Origin: Diploscapter coronatus
Taxonomy: Eukaryota; Nematoda; Chromadorea; Rhabditida; Rhabditidae
NCBI GenBank assembly: GCA_964036155.1
Contig: OZ038423.1
Span: 59,969,249 to 60,033,248, forward strand
Direction of reading: 5' to 3'
DNA length: 64,000 bases
Shown here: piece after piece, positions 53,031 through 64,000 of the stretch
Numbering within the stretch: the stretch's first letter is position 1
Layout of the letters: the number at the start of each line of letters is the position of its first letter
Notes under the pieces: generated by a model
Seen by the model: only the letters and a program-made list of their open reading frames with translations
Told to the model about the DNA's origin: nothing
Database searches by the model: none
Made by a program: the position numbers and the translations under genes

Positions 53031-56000
53031 GCTTAAATAATGTTTTAATTTAAATAGCCTATGTTTAATTTATATATGCTTCAATTTTTAATAGCTATTT
53101 TAATATAGCGATGCAATAGCTTTTCTCCTAATTATTTTCCAAATATTAGAAACTTTTGATGATATTATGATAGAATTTAAGGTAGAATTTGATCTTCCTT
53201 ATAATAATTTTAAATGATATGATTTTGAATGATGCAATATCTAAATTTTGACTCACGTATGCTTCAATTTCTTCCACTTATTCATAATTTAATTTTCCAA
53301 GAATAAAAAATCAATAGATTGGTGATTAAAATTAATATTAGTGCATTAATAATATCGCCAACATAATTGATTAATTACTCAATATGATTATGCTTTGCAT
53401 TAAGGATTTACACTTAAACCACGCTATAAGACGCTTAAACCTATGCGCTTTGTGCTTGAAAATTTAGCATGTATGTCATAGAATTTCATATTTTAAACAT
53501 ATGTCTAAAATTACTGATTCATTGGAATTACGCTTAATTATTTTGAATTCCTTAAATCCTGCATCACATTTCAAAGAAATGACGTTATGTCTTAAGTTTT
53601 GATCTTTGAAAAGGCACACGTTAAATCACGTTAGATGTCGGTGCTAAGTTTCTAAGTGGGGGTGGACATTTTGATAAATAAGGATGGATATGGCGTCTGG
53701 GCTATTCGAATATCTCCTTTCATTGATATACCAACACTAAACTGTAAATATTTGAGAAGCCTTTGAAAAACCCAACATTAGTCACTCTTTACTAAAGTCT
53801 ATTTAATTTTGCAAAAAATAAATAGGTTAAAGATATTGCATCATTTCACATTTTTAAAAGTCTAACTTTGTCGATAGCTGATCCCCTGAAGATCGGCTCG
53901 TATCACATTGATTTTGGATAGTCTCTGAAAAAGGAAAACTGTAAAAGGTTGATCTTCATCGCTTCATCGTGAAATCAGTGAAATCTTGTAAATAACTAGT
54001 TAGTATTGCATAAAAACAATGGTAAGAGGAAATCATTTGAACCATAGAGAAGCTGATCTTCGTCATAAAAACCATGGTAAAACATTAAATGACGTCATAT
54101 ATTTCAAATTAAATAGAGAAAAAAAACTGATAAAATGCTCGGACCAATTCAAAATTGCCTGTATGATTGACGAGAATAAAATCGATAAGCGCTGTGAGCG
54201 TGAAGGAAAAATAAAAAGTCAAAGTGGCCTGTGGGGAAAAGCAAAAAGAGCATTCCAATTGAAAACGACAATACGAGCATAAAATATGCCTAGAGGGGTA
54301 TGGAAAAACAATGAAACATTGATCAAAAACGATAAAATCATAGAAAAGGAGATCAATATTAACCATGGATCAATTCTTGAAGTTATGATTTGTTATTTTA
54401 AAAAATGACAATACAAACATGCGCACATAAGACGCCTTGATTCGAGCCGGAAAAACAATAGAATCAGATCAATAGGAAAAGAGATCGATTTTGGGAAGAA
54501 CGAGATCAAAAATTTAGAAAAAAATATATAAAAACTGTCAAAATTCCAAAACAATAGATCAACACATTTCGAAAGATAGGTTCAAAAAGAGACTAAGTTA
54601 TTCAATACCACATCATAGATAATCCCCTTTGCATTTAGAATGATGAAGTAAATTTAAAACTGAAACGGGTCTGGTCTATATCTTAAAAAATGAATCTCCC
54701 TGCAAAATTTATCCATTTTCCAATTTGCCTCAAAATTCGATAAATCATTTTTCCTGACCCTCAAAACTTTACATTGTGTCCTATATCAACTAGCCGCATC
54801 TAATGAGGTTCGAAAATAGAGCTCAAAACCAGGATACGAAAAAGAAAGAAAAATAAAAATAGGTAAGAAAATAGTACAGTATTTTTAGAGACCGAAAGGT
54901 AGTGAAAAAAATTAGAGATCATAAAAACGAAAAATGAAAAGATAGTAATTCAAGATAGGGGTCATTGAAAATTAATATAAAAGACAAAGATCAGCTTTTA
55001 GAATGAATATTTTGCGGCGTGATTATTCAAAATTACGTTTTGAGATAATATTTAAATTTAAATATGATGATTTTAACACTTCGAAAGGCTAAACTGTATT
55101 ATCGATTTTGAACCTTGGCATATTCTTGATAAGAGGATTTAGTAAAAGGTGGACTTCGTGATAAGAAATTTTGAATGGAGCTCAATTTTTGAATATTCTA
55201 GACGGTTCTGGATTCGTATGTTGAAGCACGACTTTAGAGATTTGGAGGTTAGATGATAAAGTCTGAGGTAGAAATTGTATCGATTTATCATCAGACTATT
55301 TGCTCTGTTATGTATTTTTAGAGAGCATATGAAATGCGGAGAGAGGCAAAGAGTCAGGATTTTGAAATGACAAAAACGAAATATCACACAGAAGTGAGAA
55401 CGCGGAAAAGATGCAGAGAAAAAGAAAAGTACAAGCTAGAAAGTGCTAGAGGGCAATATAGAAGAGAGACGTGCAGAGATAAGCCTCTTATATGGTTTTT
55501 ACCTTTCTCTCTTCAAATTGCAAACTATTTCTCGATGTTCTGCCACTTTTTCTATATTATTTTACCCTCAATAAATCCATATCAAAGTTATTGTTTCGTT
55601 TTTATGATTAAACAAACCTTGTCACCCCTCGGAGCTAGATCACGAATTTTCGAATTTTGGAAAAAAATTGGAACCAAGTGAGATTGAACTCACCTCCATC
55701 ATCGTGAAAATCGGTTTCCAGAAGGTCGAAGCTGACTTTAGACTGGGTTGGCAGAGGCAAGGAATGATATGATCGTTTTCTTGTTGGACTCAACATCTGA
55801 CCAACTGGACTATGACGTTTTCTAAAAGAAATCAATTTCAAACTCAAGTAGGAGAAAACGATCGATCAACGAAATTAATCGTGGTAAAATGTGTAATTGG
55901 AAACGAGTGAAATCAATTAAATTTTATGACGTGTATGGCGAAGTTCAAGGCAGAATTTTTGACCTTACAACAATGGTCACGCTGAAAATCAACAGAAAAG

Positions 56001-57503
56001 GCTGATATTCATGAAAATGTCGAAAAATCAATAAACAAGACTGATCTTCATTTAAATTTTTCCAAAAGGCGATCAAATTTTCAAAATATCAACATGATCT
56101 TCATCTAAATAGGGCTTGAATTAATCCTCTCCGAAAACGGGTTTTCAGAATTAACGAGCAAGGTATTTTCTGCCGAAGTATTTGGGAATTCTATCTATTT
56201 ACAGCCATTATTTCCAACCGGTTTGTTCAATTTGAAAGTTTTGAGGTATTTGCGATCGAATATAATACTAAGGTAAGAGATTATTATGAGATTGAAAAAT
56301 GAAAACTGAAACCTTTGAAACTTTATAAAAATCGTCTTACAGCTATGGAAGCGCCAATAATGAATATCAAGAAAGTACCCAGAACATTTTTGAAGCATAT
56401 CTTGTTCAAAATAATAACCAAGTATTTCAATATTATTCGTGACGAAAGCTAAAGTTTTCTGAAACATAATGATTTTGAACTTTTGATTTTCAAAGCTGAC
56501 GAATAAATATTAAAAATTATCTCTAAAAACCAAAATCTTGCAAAAACTGAACATCTCAGCAAATTTTTCACCGAACTGAGACATAGATGAAATGTGTCTG
56601 AGTCGCGTTTTCGGAAAAGTCAAAAGTAAATAGAGGTGGCAGTTTTGTTGGGCGGTGATAGCTTTTGCCAACCAGAAAACCATGTCCAAACAATCCGAAA
56701 CTAAATGTTGTACAGCAAATATTTTTCAGGGTCTATGCTAATACATTACGAGAAATTAAATGAGGGTCATATCTTCAAGATATACATAAACCGTTCACCA
56801 AGTGCAATGTCAATATTTCATGACAAGTTTTAATGAAAACCCAGCTTGAAAATGACAACAAACAGTCGTGAGACCTATGTGAATACATTAGGATGAATAT
56901 AGTTGAAAATCAACTTGAAAAATTTAACTAAACCAATTTTCAAGACCTATGTTAATAAATCGTGACGATCATTATGAAAATCACCCAAAGACAATAATAG
57001 TCTTTGAAAAAGTCTATGTCTGGAACCATATGAATTTGACAAACTGCTAATTTGCAGAAATTATATCCTAATTTGCTAAATACGTGTGTTTGGCGTCATG
57101 ATAGTGGAACGGATTTGGCATATGGTTTAATCCAATTAAAATATGGTAAGTCTAGATTTGATATGTTTTAAGATATAAAGAATAGGAGGAATTAAGGAAT
57201 TGCGAGAAACAGAATAAGAAAAAGGTAACAATTTAAGGCGTGTTCGATCAATAATGATAACCATCTCGGGTATTTCTCTAATACACATCGTCTTTTTCGC
57301 TAGACATGATGTCTAATTTGCGTTACTTTTTTTCGGTGAACTTCCATTTATAGATCAAAAATGGTTAAAGTTTAAAGATTTATTGATTTATTTCGATAAT
57401 TTAAAAATTTTAAATTCACTTTAAAAATATACCTAATAATACTAACTCGAGATATTTACTTTTATAATTTAAGTATTCTAATTTAATTTAAATTTTAATA
57501 AGA
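53031..57503. other. Gene-poor region upstream of the IP3 receptor
   Basis: About 4.5 kb, AT-rich. It must hold the IP3R promoter; acceptor-like atttaag ends one base before that ATG. Several copies of the GATGAAGATCAACTTTT motif lie here (near 53950, 54050, 54985, 55998, 56036, 56092). Short open frames around 56200-56720 on the minus strand have hydrophobic runs and splice-like borders, but no consistent model could be built. Confidence 0.4.
55694..55821 (-). CDS. Isolated exon candidate, Ser/Pro/Arg-rich
   Basis: On the minus strand a ttttag acceptor and a gtgag donor bound a 128-base open block reading RHSPVGQMLSPTRKRSYHSL, then FDLLETDFHDDG. The SPTRK and SPVG words look like proline-directed phosphosites. 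It does not join the IP3R start in frame. No other exon of the gene was found. Confidence 0.3.
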
Positions 57504-59263
57504 TTATTCATCACAAGATTCTTCATTTGAACCCGGGGAATTCAAGCCGATAATTCTTCTCGTAAAATTCGTATCCACAAAGTCGATAAAAATAATGTTG
57601 ATGGTCTGTTTGTCTTTTTCTGGAATAGTTAATTGAGTAATTAAATATTGATTTAGCTAATTAGAATGGTTAATTATTCAGTCGAATATAGCTAATTACC
57701 TGACAAACAATTTAACCAGACATGGATCATTTCGTTGATTTTCGAACACAGCGCTTTCTCCAGGCTGGAGCACCAATGTAATATCTAAAAAGTTAAATAA
57801 CAAAAGTAAAAATATTATTAAAAAAGAAATTTAAATTATAAATTAAGAAAAAACCCACAATATCCTTCATTCTCGCGGTCAAAACGCATTGCAGCACATT
57901 AAATATATCCAACGGTCCTTGGGAAATTTTCTCGTTTAAGAAATCTGATATAAACAATAAGTAATTAAAAAATTGGAAATTAAGAAATTTTTAAATTAGA
58001 ACAAATTATACCCAAAAGATGATCCAGATTATTCGTGTTCGGCCATATGCTTGAGATGCAAAATTGCGGCCAAAAAAGACCAGTCGAATCGCAGAACGGC
58101 GTGAAGACGATTACCCTAATTAAATCCATTTAAGTATCCTAATAGACCACTTAATTACCTGTAATTGTTCCTCCACATGTACTCGAGACTAACGTCGGTT
58201 GGTTGTGTTACCGGGCAAACATCTGCATGCCTTAGTATTTCAATCGTTATTTCCCGGAAGCATTTCAGATCCTCCTTTTGAAATCCGTACGCGTGATTTA
58301 TGTCCAATATTAGTATCTGAAAAATGAGCGTGGCTTGCTTTGCAAAATGCCGCTTACTTCCTTGGAATGTTCATTCAAAAATTCCCGCACTTCCAATAGC
58401 ACTTCTCGATAGTGTAGGCCATACAGAGCGTGACAGATCCGGATGTTCTGAGACATAATTAGGGTAATTAAATCGAAAATTTGGATAATTAAATAATTAC
58501 CTCCAGTGTTTCCGAAGCTGATTGCTTGTCGAAAGGCGGTCTCGAAACTCGAATATCCAAATAACGTATCCCAGATTCTAGTTGCTCTTTGATTGACATC
58601 CTAAAAATGTCATCATCTGAAGATTTTTAAATATATTAGGCTTCAAAATATTCCATGGCCTGCGTCTTAAATAAAAATTTGTCGTTTATCCGACAATGGA
58701 TAATTTTTAAATCGTGATTTTTTAATCGAAATATTCTGACCTAAATAATTTTATTTTTAATCACGTTTTTTTTTTACCTATAGGATATCCTATACATTTT
58801 CTATGAAAATATTGTTGACTATAAAGCAAAAGTGTTGCAAAATAATTTAGTAAATATTTTCACTGCATACTTGTTTTTAGCTTCGCCCCTTTTTACCTCT
58901 GCGTGATCGCCCATCGTTTGATACCTCGTCTGATGGTTGGCAATTTTCCGAGCCTCTGAATCCATTTCCCCTCGTCGTTCGCTACGGGTAGTGAGGAGTC
59001 CAAAGTCTTCGAAGAACCCGAATCGTGGGAGCCTGAATTTTATTTTTATACAAGTTTCAAAATAAAGCTCGGTCTTCATCTAATTTCATGCACTTATTAG
59101 CTTATTAGATCATGGACTAAGCAATCGAATGGCTCGGAAACCAACCCGGAATTTTCAGCCGACAGAGTGGTATTTGCGTTTTCTCTTCTGGTAACTCGCT
59201 CATCCAGTCTGCCAGGCTACCATCGAATCCAATATCATTTTTGGGACTTTCCAAACTACCCAT
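57504..59263 (-). CDS. PI-PLC X-domain-containing protein (PLCXD family)
   Basis: Minus-strand exons: 59146-59263 (start ATG at 59263), 58897-59032, 58501-58600, 58358-58447, 58159-58316, 58012-58115, 57855-57944, 57700-57784, 57504-57619. Motifs in order: DWMSELPEE, LKIPGSHDSGS (catalytic His in GSHDS), RRGIKRWAITQ, QLESGIRYLDIRVS, CHALYG (second His), LILDINHAYGF and the C-terminal INIIFIDFVDTNF...RIIGLN. This is the single-domain X-box layout of PLCXD1-3, which lack PH, EF and C2 domains. Length would be about 330 aa, as usual. Phases close through exon 8. The last exon's reading frame is off by one base against the preceding donor, so either that boundary is different or the copy carries a 1-base change. 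It lies 175 bases downstream of tolloid on the same strand, with acceptor ttttcttag 29 bases before the ATG. Confidence 0.85.
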
Positions 59264-59437
59264 TTACCAAACCACCAAAAAATGCGAATGACCTAAGAAA
59301 AATCATTATCCACTCAGAAGTTCAAATTTCAAATATTCATGCCGATAGAACAGCAATTTTCAAATAGTTCAATTAAAAAGGGAAAAATAATTTATTAAAT
59401 TAAATTACAAAAGTCCTAAAATTATTAATATACAAAG
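59264..59437 (-). promoter_or_regulatory. Tolloid-PLCXD spacer with poly(A) signal and acceptor
   Basis: On the minus strand, tolloid's TAA (59438) is followed by an aataaa near 59390, then acceptor ttttcttag and the PLCXD ATG. The spacer is 174 bases, similar in layout to the PRP18-SART3 spacer. Confidence 0.45.
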
Positions 59438-62400
59438 TTAGTTTTTCATTCTTCTGGAAGTTTCCTTATATTCGACTACGAAGCCCTTGTCTTCCTCCGT
59501 ATCATCAGAATGCAGGATAATTATGACGTCGGGTCCTTAATTAATCACCCTAACTAAGTTTTAATTGCTTCAGTTAATTACCCCTGACAGTTATATCATC
59601 CGGTATATTGTGACCACAGTATCTTCCGATTTCCCTCTCTTTCTTTGCTTCGAAACCCTCATAGATCTGCGATAATTAGGATAATTAACTAGCTAATCGT
59701 GGTAATTATCTATTCAATTACCTCTACATAATCATACTGGCAATTATCGTCCTCCTCCAGTCTAAACGTGGTGAAGTGGAGATGGATTCCATTGTTCGGT
59801 CTCGCAGATGAAATTCGCCACCAGCAGTCCTTAATTGGAGTAACTAAATCGCGATAACTATGCTAGTCAAATATTTAACTAGGGCAATTAGGTATTTACT
59901 TACCATATTCTTCAGGTATTTTGAGTCGCTGAAAGTAGCGTGAGAATAAATATGTCCTGGGCTAGAGTCGGCTGTAAGTCGGCCTCCACAAACTAAGCTT
60001 CATTTTATACCCCAAGCGGTCTCGAATACCGTATACCTGATGAGTAATGAGCGGAAAACCCTCTTCGAGACACTGAAGAGTCGGAGGCGAAAACCAGAAG
60101 CATTTGATTCGTAGATGATAATATTAGGGGCGGTGTAGAGGAACCACAAAATGTACCTAAATACAATAATTTTAAAGCTATCTAAATTTTTAAAATATTC
60201 TTTAATAATATGTTTCAAATAACATTATGATAAAGAAAAATTTTGAAGATATATCACTTGCTCATTTGTTTAGGTAATTTGAAATTTTCTATAATTCAGA
60301 GACTTATTTTTATCTCTATTCATTTAGTACTTTAGAAAGGTAAGGTAAAAATGTTTTGAAACTTACCCGCTACCGGCGAATTTCCCGTCGATCCATCATA
60401 TACGCCAACGTAATCGTATTTACATTGGGAATGTTCTTCAATTTGGAAATTTGTGAAGGTCTGAAAAATATTCCCTAGCTTCAAGGAGAAAACACATTCC
60501 CATACCAACATTAACCTATGCCCGGGCGTCGTGATGAATAGCCACGTACAATTTTGCATTTTCGGATACTCATGGGGGAAATTCGGGGTTTGGATTTCAC
60601 CTGAAACTTTTATTCATGCTAACTTAAGGCCTATTTTATTCACCGCTAGGAGAATTTAATTCGAAACTACACCCTCCTTCTTTGCAATTGTGACCGTCAT
60701 CCGATAAAACGTATCCTGCGTGACATTGACAGATATAGGAGCCTAAATAGGAGATATGAAATCATACAGAGCTGATCTCCTTCGAAATTTCGAGAAGTAG
60801 CGATAATTTTCATATTTAAGATATACCATTTAGACTTAGGCTTTGTATAAAATTTTAGGTGTTTCATTTTTTAGATTTTACCCAGTCGGTTTTGACATAT
60901 GTGCTCACAGCCCGCATTTTCATGTTGGCATTCATCCAGATCAGCTAAAATTTTAAAATCTTGAAAATAAATCGAGAACTTTTCAATCTACCTATAAAAT
61001 TCACTGAAAATCCGGCTTTTTCTATCGAAGCATCCGAAGCGAATTCCACACGAACTTTGTTGGTTTGGGAGGTGAATAGGAGATTTTCGTCTAAAAATAG
61101 TTTAGGGTTACTTTGTTCTTACTTTTTAATTAGTCTTACAAAGTCTTACGTAATAACTATATAGTTTAGTTAACATTTTGAACTTACTAAACTCCCCACA
61201 AAGTTTTTCGTGGTCATCAATTCTGACGTAATCATATGCGCATTCCGCTTTCATGCCCTGAAGTTTTATTTTTTAAAAATAGAATCCTAAATAAAGCCAA
61301 TCCATAATCAATATGCCCATACTACATTACTATTAAAATTTATTATGTTTCAGAAAATCTTATCATTGTTTAAGTTCTTTTAAGAATATCGTCCTTTTCT
61401 AACCGAATTATACAAACTACCTCGATATGAAATTTCGTGAAATTCAGGAAAATCTGGAATCCCGGTTCAGCCTCTATTTGCCAGATACAATTTTTTGATG
61501 GAGGATATAAATCTGGATAATTCGGACTGCTAAAAGAACCGCTTTGACCATGAAGAACGCCTCCGCAAGTGCCTGAAATAGTGTTATATTTTTAGAAAAA
61601 AAACTTATTATATTTTAAAAATACATCACAAAATGTAAAATAATTCTTACTTTCGCAAGTCTTTCCATCCTCCCGCAAACTTTGACCAACTTCGCACGCG
61701 CACTTGTACCCGCCAATCGTATTGATGCAGATCTCAATTGGGGGTAATTAAATATTCAATTAGAATAATTAATCCTTAATTACCTGCTCGCAGTAATTAT
61801 CTTCGCTGGAGCACTCATCTAGCTCCTTCACAAAATGAAGTTCGAAGCCTGCTTTCTGGACGGAGTTATCCGAGAAGAATCTTAATCGGGACAATTAATT
61901 GGATAATTAGGGTAATTAAATATGTAATTAGGATAATTACCTAATCGCCATTACATTTGAAGATTTGGTTTGGATTTGCTTATGTTCGATAGAGCCACAT
62001 AGAGTATCTAGAGGATGAGTATTATTAGAGCCCTCCCAGATAACGACTTTATCGTACACACAATCCTTATGTTGTTCGACCTAGAATTTGAAAACATAAG
62101 TTTCAGAATTTAGAAATTATTTTGAATTTTCATATTGAATGATGCCTTTGACTACCCTTCATTGTCCCCGAGATAGATTTGGCAAAGAAAGGGGAAGGGG
62201 TGTCCATGAGCCTTAGCTATGCGACTCTGCCTTTTTGCACTCTTCTCTCTCTTATTTCTTTCCACTCCCGATGCGTTGCGCTCGCGAGTCATAGACGCAG
62301 AGTGTATATGAGAGGCTCATTTCGGGAACAATGGAGAATAATAACACCTAGCAACAAATTCAAAAATGTATCAAAGATAAATCTATGCAATAAGATCTAA

Positions 62401-64000
62401 AGATTATTTCGTAAGTTTCAAAAGTTCGTGGATTTAAATGATCAAGCCGCCGTATCTATTCTAAGAAAAGGGCATGTCCTTCTACCCTTCTATTTTTGGA
62501 AAATTAAAAATTTTCGAAAGATCGCAACTTTTCATCTTATGATCGCAATAATTTCAAATCAAGACTAAATCCACTCTGCACACTCAAAAGAACATTATAA
62601 GCCACTTCCTGAGATGAGTTGAGCTGAGTAATGAGTAGTTCTGGCATTTGGCAGGTGCCCTACTATTAGAGAGCGCCTTTATATTAGAATAAATACGGTA
62701 TTCATTAGTATTTATTTTAAAATACCAATGCTTAAATAAATTTAAACCTACATAAAAATACACTATTTCCAGCGCCACTTTATACCCCTTCGAAACATGA
62801 ATCGTCCAGAGACAATCTGTATTTGGGGGGTACGAATTTGGGTATCCGGGACTCTGAATTGCCATTTCGGTATCCGAAATACCATTTTGTCGCCAATTGA
62901 TACCTACCTGCAAAGTTCCACTATCCCCATAGACGGGCCCTCCGCAAATCGAGTGGTACACCGCAAATGGTTCAGGTATAAGTTTCTGGGACCTGGAACC
63001 CATTTTATGAACCAAAATACTGATTTTTAAGCCTAAATACCGTAATTCCACGATCATTCTGCTACCGGAAGACACTACGGTTTTGTAATCGATATTACCA
63101 CCGCAGATTTTCTCTAAATTTAACCTTTCAATGAAGATCAGCTTTTCCTTTAGAAAAAGGTCTCTTTTCACAAATTTCCTAGCTCAATTACCTATTACTC
63201 TAGATTTCGGCGAATAGCCATCCCTAATGTTGATATAATTCCTCTCTTCATTCTTGCAATCATCTTTACTCATCGGTAATAGAAAGCCTCCTTAATTAAA
63301 TTAATTATACATTTAGTTATCCTGATTATTTCCTAATTACCCGTCACATTTAGGAATACAGTTTGGCCCTCTGCCGCTATAATGCGCCAGATACATTTTC
63401 CAGCTCTAGATGGTAACAAAATTGCACTCTCCGACATGGAAGTGCTACTGCAGTCTATAATTAGGGTTAACTAGGGCAATTATCCCAACTAACTCTTGAT
63501 TACCTCCGCACTTGTACAATTTTTTCGTCTGTCTAATATCTCCCTCACTTAATTGAACTCTTTGACCAATTTCTGACCGGAATCCTAAACGTATTAAATT
63601 TAGGAAATCAAATTTCTGATCGCGACTCTCAGAAACTCACCTGAATTCGGTTTCGGTAGGATTGTATCGTGAAAATTGCCCCTCGAAAAGGTATCCCTTG
63701 CGTAGTGCATGATGCTCGCAAAATCGTAACTTTCACCGAGAGAGTCCACTTCGTCAGGCTTGGATTTTTCGAAATTGTAGTCTTGCCCTAAATTTTCTTA
63801 TGTTACAAGAAAAATCCTATGAAAATCGTTTTCTAATTAAATAATGATACTTTCGTGTTTTTTTCAATCACGATCATTAAAAATTATATATGATTCAAAG
63901 AAAATCTGGAAAGAATACACTTTTCTAAATTATTTATGAGACGTATCTTTAATATAATCTTTCTGGAAAAATGCAGCATATGGTTCAAAGGAAATGTTGC
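59438..64000 (-). CDS. Tolloid/BMP1-type astacin metalloprotease, 5' end outside window
   Basis: Read on the minus strand from the window edge. Astacin domain end near 63500-63790: [20 protein letters not shown] (Met-turn SIMHY) and [21 protein letters not shown]; the zinc-binding HExxH lies upstream of the window. CUB1 near 63350-63420 ([12 protein letters not shown]) and 63040-63110. CUB2 at 62770-62960 ([18 protein letters not shown]) and 61860-62080 ([11 protein letters not shown]). EGF at 61650-61840. CUB3 at 61440-61580 ([18 protein letters not shown]) and 61000-61260. EGF near 60660-60945 ([30 protein letters not shown]). CUB4 at 60340-60600 ([29 protein letters not shown]). CUB5 at 59438-59960 ([13 protein letters not shown]), ending [12 protein letters not shown]. 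The order astacin-CUB-CUB-EGF-CUB-EGF-CUB-CUB is that of tolloid/BMP1, which cleaves chordin and procollagens. Confidence 0.92.

Overview
This window is nuclear DNA from a small-intron, AT-rich animal. Nearly every gene is split into many short exons. Introns are mostly 42-80 bases, start with gtaa/gtga and end in a strong tttcag/ttag acceptor. The long T-rich TTTTCAG acceptors, short introns, tight same-strand gene tandems and an acceptor AG only a few bases before several start codons suggest a nematode-like ecdysozoan with spliced-leader trans-splicing. The taxon is an inference. The gene set (IP3 receptor, tolloid, RD3, laccase, SART3) is clearly metazoan.

Layout. (1) 1-2163: minus-strand 5' half of a secreted laccase, cut by the window edge. 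It is an inverted near-identical copy of 25157-27345, so the two arms bracket a 23-kb central segment. (2) 2566-6212: a duplicated Kelch tail, then a plus-strand gene whose exons join in one frame from an HSP70 ATPase domain into a Kelch beta-propeller. This possible HSP70-Kelch fusion is the most novel protein here. A small hAT-like MITE sits at one of its splice junctions. (3) 6506-8400: unresolved exon-like minus-strand ORFs and a GC-rich inverted-repeat element. (4) 8409-18114: PRP18, SART3 and type III GGPP synthase in tandem on the plus strand with short spacers, an operon-like cluster in which the first two genes serve pre-mRNA splicing. (5) 18591-23900: two small secreted genes without known relatives (minus NG/P-rich with CxC motifs; plus cysteine-rich) and a poorly resolved minus gene. 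(6) 25340-30593: the complete laccase, 21 exons, 776 aa. (7) 31588-32847 minus: an RD3 homologue. (8) 34349-53030 minus: an entire IP3 receptor gene. (9) 53031-57503: gene-poor. (10) 57504-59263 minus: a PLC X-domain protein; 59438-64000 minus: tolloid/BMP1-type astacin protease, 5' end outside the window.

Two genome-scale patterns cut across the genes. Many short introns in unrelated genes are built from the same TAATTACCCTAATTA-like words, and a 15-base motif close to TGAAGATCAACTTTT recurs in introns and spacers on both strands. Gene models were built by hand from splice signals and phase. Where the exon sum closes in frame this is stated; the IP3 receptor and tolloid are given as spans with the exons I could place.
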